From the IMG/VR virus record IMGVR_UViG_3300017779_000033, positions 1 to 39,630 of that record: a DNA stretch of 39,630 nucleotides; one strand, 5' to 3'. Of this stretch, positions 13,418 through 21,500 are shown one piece after another (within the stretch, counting starts at the first letter, position 1; each line of letters begins with the position of its first letter). The notes beneath the pieces are model-generated. The model did no database searches. It saw only the letters and a list, made by a program, of their open reading frames with translations, and was not told the DNA's origin. The DNA is from a virus. A program made the translations under genes and the position numbers.

Positions 13418-15904
13418 TTATCCGAAGAATTCATCTAATGTAGCTCTTTCTTCTGGACTCCATCCAATCGCATCTAAGATGAGTTTTAGTGGTTCTACAA
13501 ACGTTTTATTAAACTGCATATCATAGTCAACATAATCATGTAACTTAAATTCTTTTGGCAATATATCTGGAAAGGCTATAACATTTTCTCTGATATGATT
13601 AGGCACACGTAAGTAACAAAACTTGATACGATCACCATTTGTAACGAGTTCGTATTTCTTTGTAAGCTTTGCATTTTTAAGCTGATTATTATACAATATA
13701 CTGCCACGCACATGTATAGGAGTGCCTTTGATATAGGTTGTCTTTCTATCTGTCCACGATGAAACATTCGATACTGATCGAGGAAAAGATACTTCTTCTG
13801 CTGGCAAAGATCTAAAGAGTTTCTTAAACTCTCGTATGAAATCTTGTGTATCGCTTTCGCCTTTTGTTATTATAACTTTGAATATCTCTTTGAACTTATC
13901 GCGCACAACTTCTGGTGTCGAAGACTTAATGGCTTCGATGCCCATAATCTTAAGTTTAGGTTGTGCATACTGTACACCTTCAGAGTTATGTACATTTAGA
14001 ATGTATCTTTTCTTTGCAGTCCATATACCACGATCTGCTATAACTTCTCTATCCATAACCATTCTATTTTTGTGCGCGCTCATAGTTTTAAATAGATCTT
14101 CATACGATACTTTGAGTTTAGGCACAAAATGCTTCTCACATATCTGATCTAAAAAACTTACAGGATCTTTTGGATTGAGTTGCTTTACTAAAGGACCAAA
14201 GTTGACATACAAAGAATCAGTATCGATAGCTATAACATAGTCTTTATTTGTTTTAAGTAAATCATTCATTATAACATTCATAGCTTTTTCAGCCCATTGA
14301 ATAGTTAACTGACCTGTAAGAGTTACGCCTTCGGCGAGTCGTACATCGAAGTATTTAAAGTATTTGTTACCTAATGCACCATATAAACTGTTAAGCAAGA
14401 TCTTAATGGCCATCTGTTGGTTTTCATGGCGATTTATTTCTTTCTCGAGTTCTATGGTTTTGTTTTTCTCATAGGTTTTCTGTGCTGCTAACATCATGTT
14501 CTTTACAGCCACACGTTCATCATAGAAATCTACAATAATATTAGGTATGACACCATCAATGTCTTTACGATATGTTGAACCATTTGCAGCTACAGCATAT
14601 TCCGTAGTATCTGCTCGTTTACCACTAAGATAATATTCTACACCATTTGGTTGAGATTGATCGATCAATGTTTCAGGTGACATATTGTATTGCACAATGA
14701 TATTAGGATACAAAGAGTTAAGGTCAAAAGATACTACCCAATCATGTGCACCTACTTGAGGTTCTTTTACATAACCACCAGCAAACTTTTGTTTTGCTTC
14801 ATCTGGTCTTCGAACTATAGGCAATGTCTTTTGTGACATTAGCTTTCGATATATTATAGATTCCCATATAGCAGTAGTACCAAACGTATCTTGATAATTA
14901 ACACCACCTTTATATGCTATAGTCAATGCTAGAGTGATAAGACCCATTTTATCTTCGAGTCTTTCGATTAGCTCAACGTCTTTCATATTATAGTCGATAT
15001 ATTTTTGATGATCGTCTTTGTATAGGTTCTTCAATGAACCTGATTCTTCATACGAAAGTTTCTTTTCACCTAATACAACATAGGCAATATGATTAAGTTT
15101 ATATGATTCTTGCGCGCCATACGAGTAACCAAACTTTTGAAATAACTCGAGGTAATCAAGAACTTGTATGCCTTTAATATCATAGATGTCTTCTTGTTTA
15201 CCGCGTCTTGTGATCTGTCTGTAATCTATCATTCCCCATGGTGAAAACTTCTTAGAGAAATCAACGCCTAATACATTTGTCACACGATTAATTAAGTAAG
15301 GCATATCGAAGAACCTTACGTTCCAACCTGTAATAATATCTGGACAATGATCAGGATGTGACCAAAAATCTAAGAACTTCATCAATAGACTTTTTTCATC
15401 ACGACACCTTACATATTGTACAGGTTTTATGAGTGCTTTTTCTATATCGTAAGCGCCATAACCCCACACAACATATGTGTTGCTTTTGCTAGATTTGTAT
15501 GTGATTGATAGTATTTTTTGATCAGCGCGATCAGGACGAGGGAAACCATCGTTATATTCTGTTTCGATGTCGATGTTAGCTACATCAACTACCTCTCTTT
15601 TAAATTCTATATCACGTGGAAACTTATCAGTTATAAATTGATGTAAGTAGTTATGATTTCCATAGATATATCTGCCAGAAACTTCTGCGTTTTGTTCTAA
15701 CCAATTTTTTGCTGATCGCATATCATCAAATGGTAACGGTACAATATTATGACCGTCTAGCGATTTCCAACCAGTTTCTTTTTGACATTTAGTATAGAAT
15801 GTCGGGCGAAACTGTTCTTTTCTATACACACGTTTACCATAGCTATCATAGCCACGATACAGTATAGAATTACCATAGCGAGTAACACAAGTATAAAATG
15901 ACAT
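13418..15904 (-). CDS. 43: gp43 DNA polymerase (family B)
   Basis: An 828-residue replicative polymerase (T4 gp43, 898). The 3'-5' exonuclease has DIETEYND (112-119), the ITGWNVRFFDMPYL segment (about 191-204) and YNMKDVELI near 305. The polymerase domain has motif A FDLNSLYPNII (393-403), motif B KILLNSLYGALGN (501-513) and motif C AIDTDSLYVNF (559-569). The C-terminus should bind the gp45 clamp. All catalytic residues are present. Promoter at 15927-15955; a good ribosome site (AAGGAGA) precedes ATG 15904. In T4 regA lies directly upstream; here the M15 endolysin, microproteins and HSP20 separate them. Confidence 0.97.
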   Translation of the reverse strand: MSFYTCVTRYGNSILYRGYDSYGKRVYRKEQFRPTFYTKCQKETGWKSLDGHNIVPLPFDDMRSAKNWLEQNAEVSGRYIYGNHNYLHQFITDKFPRDIEFKREVVDVANIDIETEYNDGFPRPDRADQKILSITYKSSKSNTYVVWGYGAYDIEKALIKPVQYVRCRDEKSLLMKFLDFWSHPDHCPDIITGWNVRFFDMPYLINRVTNVLGVDFSKKFSPWGMIDYRQITRRGKQEDIYDIKGIQVLDYLELFQKFGYSYGAQESYKLNHIAYVVLGEKKLSYEESGSLKNLYKDDHQKYIDYNMKDVELIERLEDKMGLITLALTIAYKGGVNYQDTFGTTAIWESIIYRKLMSQKTLPIVRRPDEAKQKFAGGYVKEPQVGAHDWVVSFDLNSLYPNIIVQYNMSPETLIDQSQPNGVEYYLSGKRADTTEYAVAANGSTYRKDIDGVIPNIIVDFYDERVAVKNMMLAAQKTYEKNKTIELEKEINRHENQQMAIKILLNSLYGALGNKYFKYFDVRLAEGVTLTGQLTIQWAEKAMNVIMNDLLKTNKDYVIAIDTDSLYVNFGPLVKQLNPKDPVSFLDQICEKHFVPKLKVSYEDLFKTMSAHKNRMVMDREVIADRGIWTAKKRYILNVHNSEGVQYAQPKLKIMGIEAIKSSTPEVVRDKFKEIFKVIITKGESDTQDFIREFKKLFRSLPAEEVSFPRSVSNVSSWTDRKTTYIKGTPIHVRGSILYNNQLKNAKLTKKYELVTNGDRIKFCYLRVPNHIRENVIAFPDILPKEFKLHDYVDYDMQFNKTFVEPLKLILDAIGWSPEERATLDEFFG

Positions 15905-15926
15905 TAAATCTCCTTATTCATAATAT

Positions 15927-15955
15927 ATTATACCAAACGGAGATGTAAATGTAAA
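15927..15955 (-). promoter_or_regulatory. early-type promoter for gp43
   Basis: -35 TTTACA (15955-15950), a 17 bp spacer ending TTGG, and -10 TATAAT (15932-15927), between the endolysin stop and the gp43 ATG. Confidence 0.78.
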
Positions 15956-15963
15956 CAGTTATT

Positions 15964-16431
15964 TTACATTAATTCGAAATGAGGTCCATCGATAAATGGT
16001 CGTCGACCTTGAGATCTTCTTAAATCAATATATGCATTCATGGCGTCTTCTGATGTTCCTTCATAAGAACGAATATCTCCTTCTGACCATGCTGCTCCCC
16101 ATTTAATAGCTACACCTTTTTCTTCTGCTGCTTGTTTAAACGCATCACATATATCATCATACACATTTAATTCCCATATTACATTTGATCCGTCATATGC
16201 AACTACATCAACCGCATGTGAATATCCGCTGTCTTGAATTAAGTGTTTAGATTTCATAGTTTGTGACCTTCCAGCAGCCACGAGTTTTTCCTGTTCTTCA
16301 ACAGTACGTACACCATATGTAACGCCGAAATCGACTTTTGTCAACTCTATTGCGCGTTCAACAACTGCAACCATATCGGGGTGTACACCTTCTAATTTTT
16401 TCTTTGATCTATTTGAAAGATTAAATGCCAT
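15964..16431 (-). CDS. M15-family peptidase endolysin (L-alanyl-D-glutamate type)
   Basis: A 155-residue single-domain peptidoglycan peptidase of the M15 family, like the T5 endolysin. Visible are VTYGVRTVEEQEKLVAAGRS (37-56, the substrate region), SKHLIQDSGYSHAVDVVAYD (61-80) with the His63/Asp75 zinc ligands, and DGPHFELM at the C-terminus with the third ligand His151. The GYSHAVD part carries a few extra residues compared with the common H-x6-D spacing. No signal peptide, so a holin would be needed for access. A late promoter and a hairpin at 16459-16488 lie just upstream, fitting late expression even though the gene sits among replication genes. Confidence 0.85.
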   Translation of the reverse strand: MAFNLSNRSKKKLEGVHPDMVAVVERAIELTKVDFGVTYGVRTVEEQEKLVAAGRSQTMKSKHLIQDSGYSHAVDVVAYDGSNVIWELNVYDDICDAFKQAAEEKGVAIKWGAAWSEGDIRSYEGTSEDAMNAYIDLRRSQGRRPFIDGPHFELM

Positions 16432-16458
16432 AAGCTTATCCTTTGTTCATGTTAATAA

Positions 16459-16476
16459 GGGCGAGTTTCCCCGCCC
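16459..16476 (-). other. GC-rich hairpin at the 5' end of the endolysin transcript
   Basis: On the minus strand GGGCG - loop GGGAAACT - CGCCC then TTATT. It lies directly after the TATAAATA at 16481-16488, so it would be at or near the 5' end of the late RNA. It could stabilise the message or act as a weak terminator for HSP20 readthrough. Confidence 0.5.
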
Positions 16477-16480
16477 ATAT

Positions 16481-16488
16481 TATTTATA
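16481..16488 (-). promoter_or_regulatory. T4-type late promoter TATAAATA for endolysin
   Basis: Perfect TATAAATA on the minus strand about 50 bp upstream of the endolysin ATG. The predicted transcription start, about 16475, is within or just before the hairpin. Confidence 0.65.
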
Positions 16489-16546
16489 TATCTTCGTTAT
16501 TTTCCCAAGCCCACGTAAATAGATTAGCTATGAATTTACAGATCAT
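16484..16546 (-). CDS. possible 20-residue microprotein
   Basis: The open frame MICKFIANLFTWAWENNEDI begins with an ATGA overlap on the stop of the DUF3563-like gene and ends in TAA inside the late promoter. It has an amphipathic, Trp-containing helix. The coupling pattern matches other genes here, but the length is too small for confidence. Confidence 0.3.
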   Translation of the reverse strand: MICKFIANLFTWAWENNEDI

Positions 16547-16683
16547 ATCCAGTATCGAAATTTATAGTTTGGACTAGAATTTCTCATCTCTTTCATACGT
16601 GTTTCAAGATCTGCTAGATCTTGAGATTGAGACAAGTATTTTTCATTAGCACTCATAGGTGGACGTGAGATTGCTTTAAGCAT
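16543..16683 (-). CDS. 46-residue DUF3563-like protein
   Basis: A short protein MLKAISRPPMSANEKYLSQS followed by QDLADLETRMKEMRN and a basic aromatic tail. The segment EKYLSQSQDLADLETRMKEM matches the compact bacterial DUF3563 pattern (E-x-Y-L-s-x-A-x-D-L-A-D-L-E-x-R-m-R), a family of short proteins of unknown function. Its ATG lies eight bases inside the end of HSP20, with GGGAG immediately before it. An internal ATG at residue 10 is an alternative start. Probably cotranscribed with HSP20. Confidence 0.6.
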   Translation of the reverse strand: MLKAISRPPMSANEKYLSQSQDLADLETRMKEMRNSSPNYKFRYWI

Positions 16684-17137
16684 TCTCCCGAAGAAATTCA
16701 GCACTTTTGCCATTGGTTTTACCTCCAGTATTTATTGAAATTTTCTGGGGTCGCTTCTCTTCTGGTAGAACTACTTCTATACTGACAGTAAGAATTCCAT
16801 CCGTTAGATCTGCACCACTGACTTCTGCGTACTCTGATAGTCTGAACGATTTTGAGAACTTTCGACCTGATATGCCTTTGTGGACATATGCTTCATCATT
16901 TCTTCTTTTCTCTCTATCACCTCTTATATACAACACATGCTCTTTAAGTTCGATAGTAATATCGTCCTTAGAGAAACCAGCTATTGCTAGTTCAATATCA
17001 TACTTCATATCAGCAGATTTAACTACGTTATGAGGTGGATATGTATCGTTTGCGTGATTTGTGATTTTTTCGAGTTCGTCGAAAAGATGGTCGAAACCTA
17101 AAAAAGCGTTTCTTGGGAACATAAAAGTACCAGTCAT
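16676..17137 (-). CDS. hsp20: HSP20 / IbpA-type small heat shock protein
   Basis: A 153-residue small heat shock protein with a short N-terminal arm (FPRNAFLGFDHLFDELEKI), an alpha-crystallin domain (about 37-130) containing DIELAIAGFSKDDITIELKEHVLYIRG and GRKFSKSFRLSEYAEV, then DGILTVSIEVVLPEE and a C-terminal tail. It should act as an ATP-independent holdase keeping unfolded proteins soluble. hsp20 genes are common in marine T4-like phages. An AGGAGG ribosome site precedes ATG 17137. A possible late promoter lies inside gp62 at 17797-17804, upstream of regA. Confidence 0.9.
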   Translation of the reverse strand: MTGTFMFPRNAFLGFDHLFDELEKITNHANDTYPPHNVVKSADMKYDIELAIAGFSKDDITIELKEHVLYIRGDREKRRNDEAYVHKGISGRKFSKSFRLSEYAEVSGADLTDGILTVSIEVVLPEEKRPQKISINTGGKTNGKSAEFLRENA

Positions 17138-17220
17138 TGTTGCCTCCTAATTTAGCAAGGTTAATTTATTTGGACCCGTTAACGGCATCCATTACTATAT
17201 ATACTAGTTAATTCTTATAA

Positions 17221-17631
17221 TCAATTATTTCCAATGTTATATTTCGGACAAAGTTCCCATTCACTCTTCTCGCGGAAAGGTATAATCTTTATCTGACGTA
17301 ACGGAGCCTTTGAGTCTGCCTTGTCAGGTTGTTCTATCGTTATAAGACCCCAATCACTCATCAGCGTTGCAATTGTATTACGTCTTGCAACGTCATTCTC
17401 TTCTAAATTAGATTTTTTTCCATCTAATAAAAAGAGCTCCTTAAAATGCACGATAAAATATCGTCCTTGTTTATGGAGTATATGACAACTTTGAAATAAT
17501 TTGTTTTCTTTTCTTGACGCCACACCAATTCTCGTTAGTGTTTCGCGTACTTTTAAAAAATCATCTGGCTCGTTCAGCGTAACCTCTAGCATTGAGGCAG
17601 GTGACCATTCTACTATATTATTTTCTTCCAC
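17221..17631 (-). CDS. regA: RegA translational repressor
   Basis: A 136-residue homologue of T4 RegA (122 residues), which binds ribosome sites of early mRNAs and blocks their translation. The shared core starts at MLEVTLNEPDDFLKVRETLT, with SCHILHKQGRYFIVHFKELF (near 48-67), VARRNTIATLMSDWGLITI and PKYNIGN at the end. Compared with T4 it has 13 extra N-terminal residues: the start is GTG 17631, backed by GAAGG nine bases upstream, whereas the internal ATG that aligns with the T4 start lacks a ribosome site. The gene overlaps gp62 by 14 bp, as in the T4 62-regA order. Confidence 0.92.
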   Translation of the reverse strand: MEENNIVEWSPASMLEVTLNEPDDFLKVRETLTRIGVASRKENKLFQSCHILHKQGRYFIVHFKELFLLDGKKSNLEENDVARRNTIATLMSDWGLITIEQPDKADSKAPLRQIKIIPFREKSEWELCPKYNIGNN

Positions 17632-17995
17632 CTTTAAAAACCTTCTTTCTCAATTCAGTTATCTGATTGTCCGTGAGAAGATTATGAACCATACGTGCTT
17701 TTTCATTACTATATCCATAATACTCTTTTACTACGTCCAAATCAGTAGCGACTTCTGGTTTATTCCATTTACTAAATCGCTTTCGTTTCCTAACTATATT
17801 TATAAGAAAGTCAAATTGTAAACGACTATCCAGATGTGCATACTGGTTCATTTCATTTGCCATCAAAACAGTATCTTGAAAGTAAGATAAACCTCTATTG
17901 ACCATAAATGGGTTATATTGTTTTTCTGCTATATCATCAACCATAATATCTTTTTTAGTATAGTTAATAGCATTTAAATAATCAAAAGGACTCAT
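17618..17995 (-). CDS. 62: gp62 clamp loader small subunit
   Basis: A 125-residue homologue of the marine T4-like gp62, the single small subunit that with four gp44 copies loads the gp45 clamp. The sequence SPFDYLNAINYTKKDIMVDD, PFMVNRGLSYFQDTVLMANEMN, LQFDFLINIVRKRKRFSKW and YYGYSNEKAR is characteristic; it is shorter than T4 gp62 (187). It overlaps the UDP-glucose dehydrogenase stop as ATGA. In T4 gp44 and gp62 are adjacent; here three metabolic genes lie between them. Confidence 0.92.
   Translation of the reverse strand: MSPFDYLNAINYTKKDIMVDDIAEKQYNPFMVNRGLSYFQDTVLMANEMNQYAHLDSRLQFDFLINIVRKRKRFSKWNKPEVATDLDVVKEYYGYSNEKARMVHNLLTDNQITELRKKVFKGGRK
17797..17804 (-). promoter_or_regulatory. 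candidate late promoter TATAAATA inside gp62
   Basis: Exact TATAAATA on the minus strand within gp62 coding sequence. It could drive regA, HSP20 and the DUF3563-like gene late, but an internal chance match is possible. Confidence 0.3.
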
Positions 17996-18732
17996 TTCTT
18001 TCGTACCGTATCATTAGCTTTTATTACATTTTTCATAATTGGCATTTTAACATCAAAATGTTTACCTGTTGCAACTAGCGCTTTAGTATCTTTAGGGAAA
18101 CATGCACCACCGAATCCAAACTGTCCATCAGGTCCAGGTACTTGCATATGGCTAGATCCTATTCTATTATCCATAGAAGTAAGCGATACAACTTTATCGT
18201 AATCAATATCTGTCTTACTACATAAATTATGTATATCGTTAAAGAAAGAAACTTTAGTTGCAAGAAAACAATTTCTGGCGTATTTAGTCATTATAAGTTC
18301 TTCTATTGAAGCTTCGATTGTTTTAAACATAAAAAATACAGTAGACCAAAATGCATAATCTGGTCCGCCTATTAGAACATGTTCTTGATTCTCAAAATCT
18401 TCCATCGCAGTAGCAGCAACTAAAAACTCAGGACTAAAATTAAGACTTTTACCTTGAGTATCTAGATATCTCCATCTTTCTAAACTTACAGTGCTTTTAA
18501 TTAATATTGGTTTATTTATTGGACAATACGTTACAACATCTTTAACTATTGATATATCGCACGATCCATTATTAGAGCTCGGAGTTGGGACGCATACAAT
18601 ATATCCATCAGAATCATCTTCTATTAAATTTCCATTATATGCTGGATCTACTATCTTTACTTCAACGTGTTTACTTAATACGTTATGTACAGCTTTTCCT
18701 ACAAATCCAAATCCAATTAAAGTTATTTTCAT
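17992..18732 (-). CDS. short UDP-glucose/GDP-mannose dehydrogenase-like enzyme
   Basis: A 246-residue NAD-dependent nucleotide-sugar dehydrogenase. The N-terminal Rossmann loop GFGFVGKAV (7-15) begins right at the ATG. VCVPTPSSNNGSCD (46-59), FSPEFL (99-104), ARNCFLATKVSFFND (152-166) and GFGGACFPKDTKAL (206-219) with catalytic Cys211 follow. Cellular enzymes have about 390-450 residues; this one lacks most of the C-terminal nucleotide-sugar-binding domain, a short form that recurs in marine T4-like phages. It should oxidise a UDP-hexose to the uronic acid. The promoter -10 ends five bases before the ATG, so the mRNA is probably leaderless. Confidence 0.85.
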   Translation of the reverse strand: MKITLIGFGFVGKAVHNVLSKHVEVKIVDPAYNGNLIEDDSDGYIVCVPTPSSNNGSCDISIVKDVVTYCPINKPILIKSTVSLERWRYLDTQGKSLNFSPEFLVAATAMEDFENQEHVLIGGPDYAFWSTVFFMFKTIEASIEELIMTKYARNCFLATKVSFFNDIHNLCSKTDIDYDKVVSLTSMDNRIGSSHMQVPGPDGQFGFGGACFPKDTKALVATGKHFDVKMPIMKNVIKANDTVRKK

Positions 18733-18737
18733 AGTAT

Positions 18738-18766
18738 ATTATACCACATTTTTTGTTATTCGTAAA
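18738..18766 (-). promoter_or_regulatory. early-type promoter for UDP-glucose dehydrogenase
   Basis: -35 TTTACG (18766-18761), a 17 bp spacer ending GTGG, and -10 TATAAT (18743-18738). The predicted start coincides with the dehydrogenase ATG at 18732. The guaC stop codon lies in the spacer. Confidence 0.72.
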
Positions 18767-19877
18767 CCCTATTATGTGTATCGCTGCATCTTATGAATGT
18801 AGCACACTTAGGAATGTCTTTTAATCTTTTAGCTCCAATATATGTACAAGTAGATCTTAAACTTCCTAACATATCTTGTATGGTAACTTTTACATCACCT
18901 TTATAAGGTACCTTTACATCTTTGCCTTCAGCTGCTCTGTAATCTCGTAAACCACCAAAATGTTTATCGTTTGCAGTTCCTGAACTCATTCCATAAAATT
19001 TTACGAACTTTCTTTCTTCTACAACTCTAGTAACCTGATCATTAGAACCAAATAACCTTGTGTTGTATTTTCTACTATCTATCTCATTAGTAACATGGTG
19101 CGAAGTTGTAACCTCACCACCACCTTGATCATGACCAGCTAACATACCACCTAACATCACAAAGTCTGCACCACCTCCAAAGGCTTTTGCGATATCTCCT
19201 GGACTAGTACATCCTCCATCTGCAATAACATGAGCGCCCAACCCATGAGCAGCATCAGCACACTCAATAATAGCACTAAGCTGAGGATAACCAACACCAG
19301 TTTGAATACGAGTCGTGCAAACGCTCCCAGGACCGATCCCCACTTTAACAACATCTGCTCCATTTATTATTAACTCCTGTGTCATATCTGCGGTTACTAC
19401 ATTACCTGCTATGATAGTTAAATCTGGATAAGTGCTTCTCATCCCATATATAAAGTGACTAAAATACTCTGTGTAGCCATTTGCAACATCTATGCAAAGA
19501 AACTTTAATTTTCCATCTGTCTGTTCGTATACATTAGCAAATTTATCTTCATCTCTTTTAGTAGCACCAATAGTCATAGCCGTATAATTTCCAGGCATTT
19601 TGCTTTCTGCATCAAAGTGATTGACAAGATCCATAGCTGGTATCGTCTTATTAAGACAAGTAAACATTCCATTTGAAGCAAGTACTTCTGCCATTTCAAA
19701 TGTACCAACTCCATCCATGTTTGCAGCCATTATTGGTACACCATAAAACTCTCCATCAGAGTTTCTAAACTTCATGGATCTCCACAAGTTTACATCTTTT
19801 CTGCTTTCTGCTGTAGATCTTTTTGGTCTTAAAAGAACATTGCCAAAGTCTAATTTTAAATCATTTTCTAATAACAT
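18756..19877 (-). CDS. guaC: GMP reductase (GuaC)
   Basis: A 373-residue TIM-barrel enzyme of the IMPDH/GMP reductase family that reductively deaminates GMP to IMP with NADPH. The flap-side sequence [26 protein letters not shown] (178-203; catalytic Cys187), [44 protein letters not shown] and the FYGMSSGTA and DYRAAEGK segments are those of GuaC rather than GuaB; there is no CBS domain. The length is slightly above E. coli GuaC (347). An AGGAT ribosome site precedes the ATG. It is inserted between gp44 and gp62, followed by a promoter. It may rebalance guanine against adenine for an AT-rich genome. Confidence 0.92.
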   Translation of the reverse strand: MLLENDLKLDFGNVLLRPKRSTAESRKDVNLWRSMKFRNSDGEFYGVPIMAANMDGVGTFEMAEVLASNGMFTCLNKTIPAMDLVNHFDAESKMPGNYTAMTIGATKRDEDKFANVYEQTDGKLKFLCIDVANGYTEYFSHFIYGMRSTYPDLTIIAGNVVTADMTQELIINGADVVKVGIGPGSVCTTRIQTGVGYPQLSAIIECADAAHGLGAHVIADGGCTSPGDIAKAFGGGADFVMLGGMLAGHDQGGGEVTTSHHVTNEIDSRKYNTRLFGSNDQVTRVVEERKFVKFYGMSSGTANDKHFGGLRDYRAAEGKDVKVPYKGDVKVTIQDMLGSLRSTCTYIGAKRLKDIPKCATFIRCSDTHNRVYE

Positions 19878-19880
19878 GTT

Positions 19881-20279
19881 TTATCCTGGCATCGTAAATA
19901 AAGCTCTTGTTCCGTCATTGGGAGGTCTCCTTGCAAATATTACCCATTTTTTAACTTGAGCACTTAAATGGTTCGGGTAATTGTCTTTTATAAATTCTTG
20001 CATGCTCATACCAGTAGTCCATACATCGTCAACTACCATTACTAAATCATCCGCATCAGGACTTTTGTATTTATCTAAAGCAGAGGCTAGAGATACTCCG
20101 CCTGTAGGAATTCCTTTAACTTCTCTAAATGGCATATTTTCATATTCCATTATCATTTGAGCAAGACAATCCCATTCTTCTGATCTAATTGCATCACATT
20201 CTATTTTCCATTTTAAGGGTAAACCAGCATGACTAATAAAGTCACCCGATGTAAATAAGTTTGCTCCAGTTTTAAACAT
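19881..20279 (-). CDS. phosphoribosyltransferase (orotate PRTase-like)
   Basis: A 132-residue type I phosphoribosyltransferase. The PRPP-binding loop is LVMVVDDVWTTGMSM (79-93). The N-terminal LFTSGDFISHAGLPLKWKIECDAI resembles the F-x-L-x-SG ... Y-x-D region of orotate PRTase (PyrE), and GIPTGGVSLASAL (56-68) the PPi loop. Shorter than cellular PyrE (about 210), so it is a minimal version. It would add or remove ribose-phosphate on a base using PRPP. It abuts gp44 (one base overlap) and is followed by guaC, forming a nucleotide-salvage pair. Confidence 0.75.
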   Translation of the reverse strand: MFKTGANLFTSGDFISHAGLPLKWKIECDAIRSEEWDCLAQMIMEYENMPFREVKGIPTGGVSLASALDKYKSPDADDLVMVVDDVWTTGMSMQEFIKDNYPNHLSAQVKKWVIFARRPPNDGTRALFTMPG

Positions 20280-21205
20280 TATATAAACTCCACATTTGCC
20301 ATAATTTCAGTCAAACATGCTACAACATTAAGCTCATGATCTGCAACAAAAGCATGTTTGTATTGATAATCTGCAAGGATTAATACCATTTGTGGAACAC
20401 CTTGCGGTTTTAGATGATCTATCATTTTATCATATAACCCACGAAATATCGCAGATGCATCAGTATCTATATTGTTTACAACCCATTGCCTCATCTTTTT
20501 AAAGTCTTTTGCTTTAAGACATTGAAACAAAACATCATAAGAATCAGTCTTATCTGTAGATACTATGATAGATCCAGCTACACTCATTCTTTGTAGCTCG
20601 TTAAGAACACGTCTCCAATCAGGAGCATGTTTCATAATCAAATTAGCTAGATCACCTTTTTGGTATTTAACTTGTGATTCATCTAATATCATACACACGC
20701 GATCTAAGAACTGCATGCAAAGAGCTGCTAAATCTTTTTTAGATGTATTAAACTCATAGACACCACAACGAGAATGCAACGGCTGAATAATTCTATTCTT
20801 AAAGTTACATGTTAATATAAACCTACAATTTTTAGAGAACTCTTCGATGAATCCGCGTAAAGCAGGTTGAGTTGATTGCGGGTTGAGGTAATCTGCTTCG
20901 TCAAGTATTATGACCTTATAGCCACCTTGTAAAGATACTGAACTAGCAAACTGTTTAATCTTTCCACGTAATGTGTCTATATTACCCTCTTCTGAACCGT
21001 TAATCAAGATATAATCTAGATTTAATTGGTTACATAAAGCTTTTGCAACCGTAGTCTTACCAGTACCAGCTGTACCAGTAAACAGCATATTTGGCAATTC
21101 ACCAGATGCAACTATCTGTTCGAATACAGACTTAAGCTTTTCGGGTAATATAGTTTCTGCAATAGTTTTTGGTCGATACTTTTCGACCCATAAAAAATCT
21201 GTCAT
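20279..21205 (-). CDS. 44: gp44 clamp loader large subunit
   Basis: A 308-residue AAA+ ATPase homologous to T4 gp44 (319), the ATP-driven subunit that opens and loads the gp45 clamp. WVEKYRPKTIAE (6-17), Walker A GTAGTGKTT (44-52), Walker B VIILDEADYL (98-107), sensor FILTCNF and the arginine-finger LHSRC motif are present, followed by the collar domain. GGAGG precedes the ATG and a promoter lies at 21225-21253. Confidence 0.95.
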   Translation of the reverse strand: MTDFLWVEKYRPKTIAETILPEKLKSVFEQIVASGELPNMLFTGTAGTGKTTVAKALCNQLNLDYILINGSEEGNIDTLRGKIKQFASSVSLQGGYKVIILDEADYLNPQSTQPALRGFIEEFSKNCRFILTCNFKNRIIQPLHSRCGVYEFNTSKKDLAALCMQFLDRVCMILDESQVKYQKGDLANLIMKHAPDWRRVLNELQRMSVAGSIIVSTDKTDSYDVLFQCLKAKDFKKMRQWVVNNIDTDASAIFRGLYDKMIDHLKPQGVPQMVLILADYQYKHAFVADHELNVVACLTEIMANVEFI

Positions 21206-21224
21206 TCACTTCCTCCATTATATA

Positions 21225-21253
21225 ATTGTACCACACTTCGATGAGAAAGTAAA
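21225..21253 (-). promoter_or_regulatory. early-type promoter for gp44
   Basis: -35 TTTACT (21253-21248), a 17 bp spacer ending GTGG, and -10 TACAAT (21230-21225). Weaker than the others at both hexamers but same geometry. Confidence 0.65.
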
Positions 21254-21256
21254 TGC

Positions 21257-21496
21257 TTAAGATTGTAATGCTGTCTCTTGCTCTATATTTTCTACAAGTT
21301 GAATGATTTGTATGCATTGATCACGAAGACCACCAATAGTAGAAAGCTCTTCGCCTTTGAAAGCTCCTCTTTGTGTCATCGCATCAATCACTGCAACAGT
21401 ACTCCGAGATGCCTTGTTAGATAACTCTTGTAGTTGCTTTAAGTTTGGTGAAACAGGTGCAGCTGCTGGTGTTTCAGTTTTCTTTTCATCCGCCAT
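21257..21496 (-). CDS. small hypothetical protein between gp45 and gp44
   Basis: A 79-residue protein with a disordered Ala/Pro/Lys-rich N-terminus (residues 1-18) and a helical remainder (LKQLQELSNKASRSTVAVIDAMTQRG, LRDQCIQIIQLVENIEQE). I recognise no family. It is four bases from gp45 with GGAG before the ATG, so it is cotranscribed with the clamp and may be a replication accessory factor; this is context only. Confidence 0.65.
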   Translation of the reverse strand: MADEKKTETPAAAPVSPNLKQLQELSNKASRSTVAVIDAMTQRGAFKGEELSTIGGLRDQCIQIIQLVENIEQETALQS

Positions 21497-21500
21497 TTAA

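Noticed and set aside
17176-17185. Palindrome CCGTTAACGG upstream of HSP20
   Set aside because: Only ten bases, with no extension of the symmetry and no T-run; could be an operator but nothing supports it.
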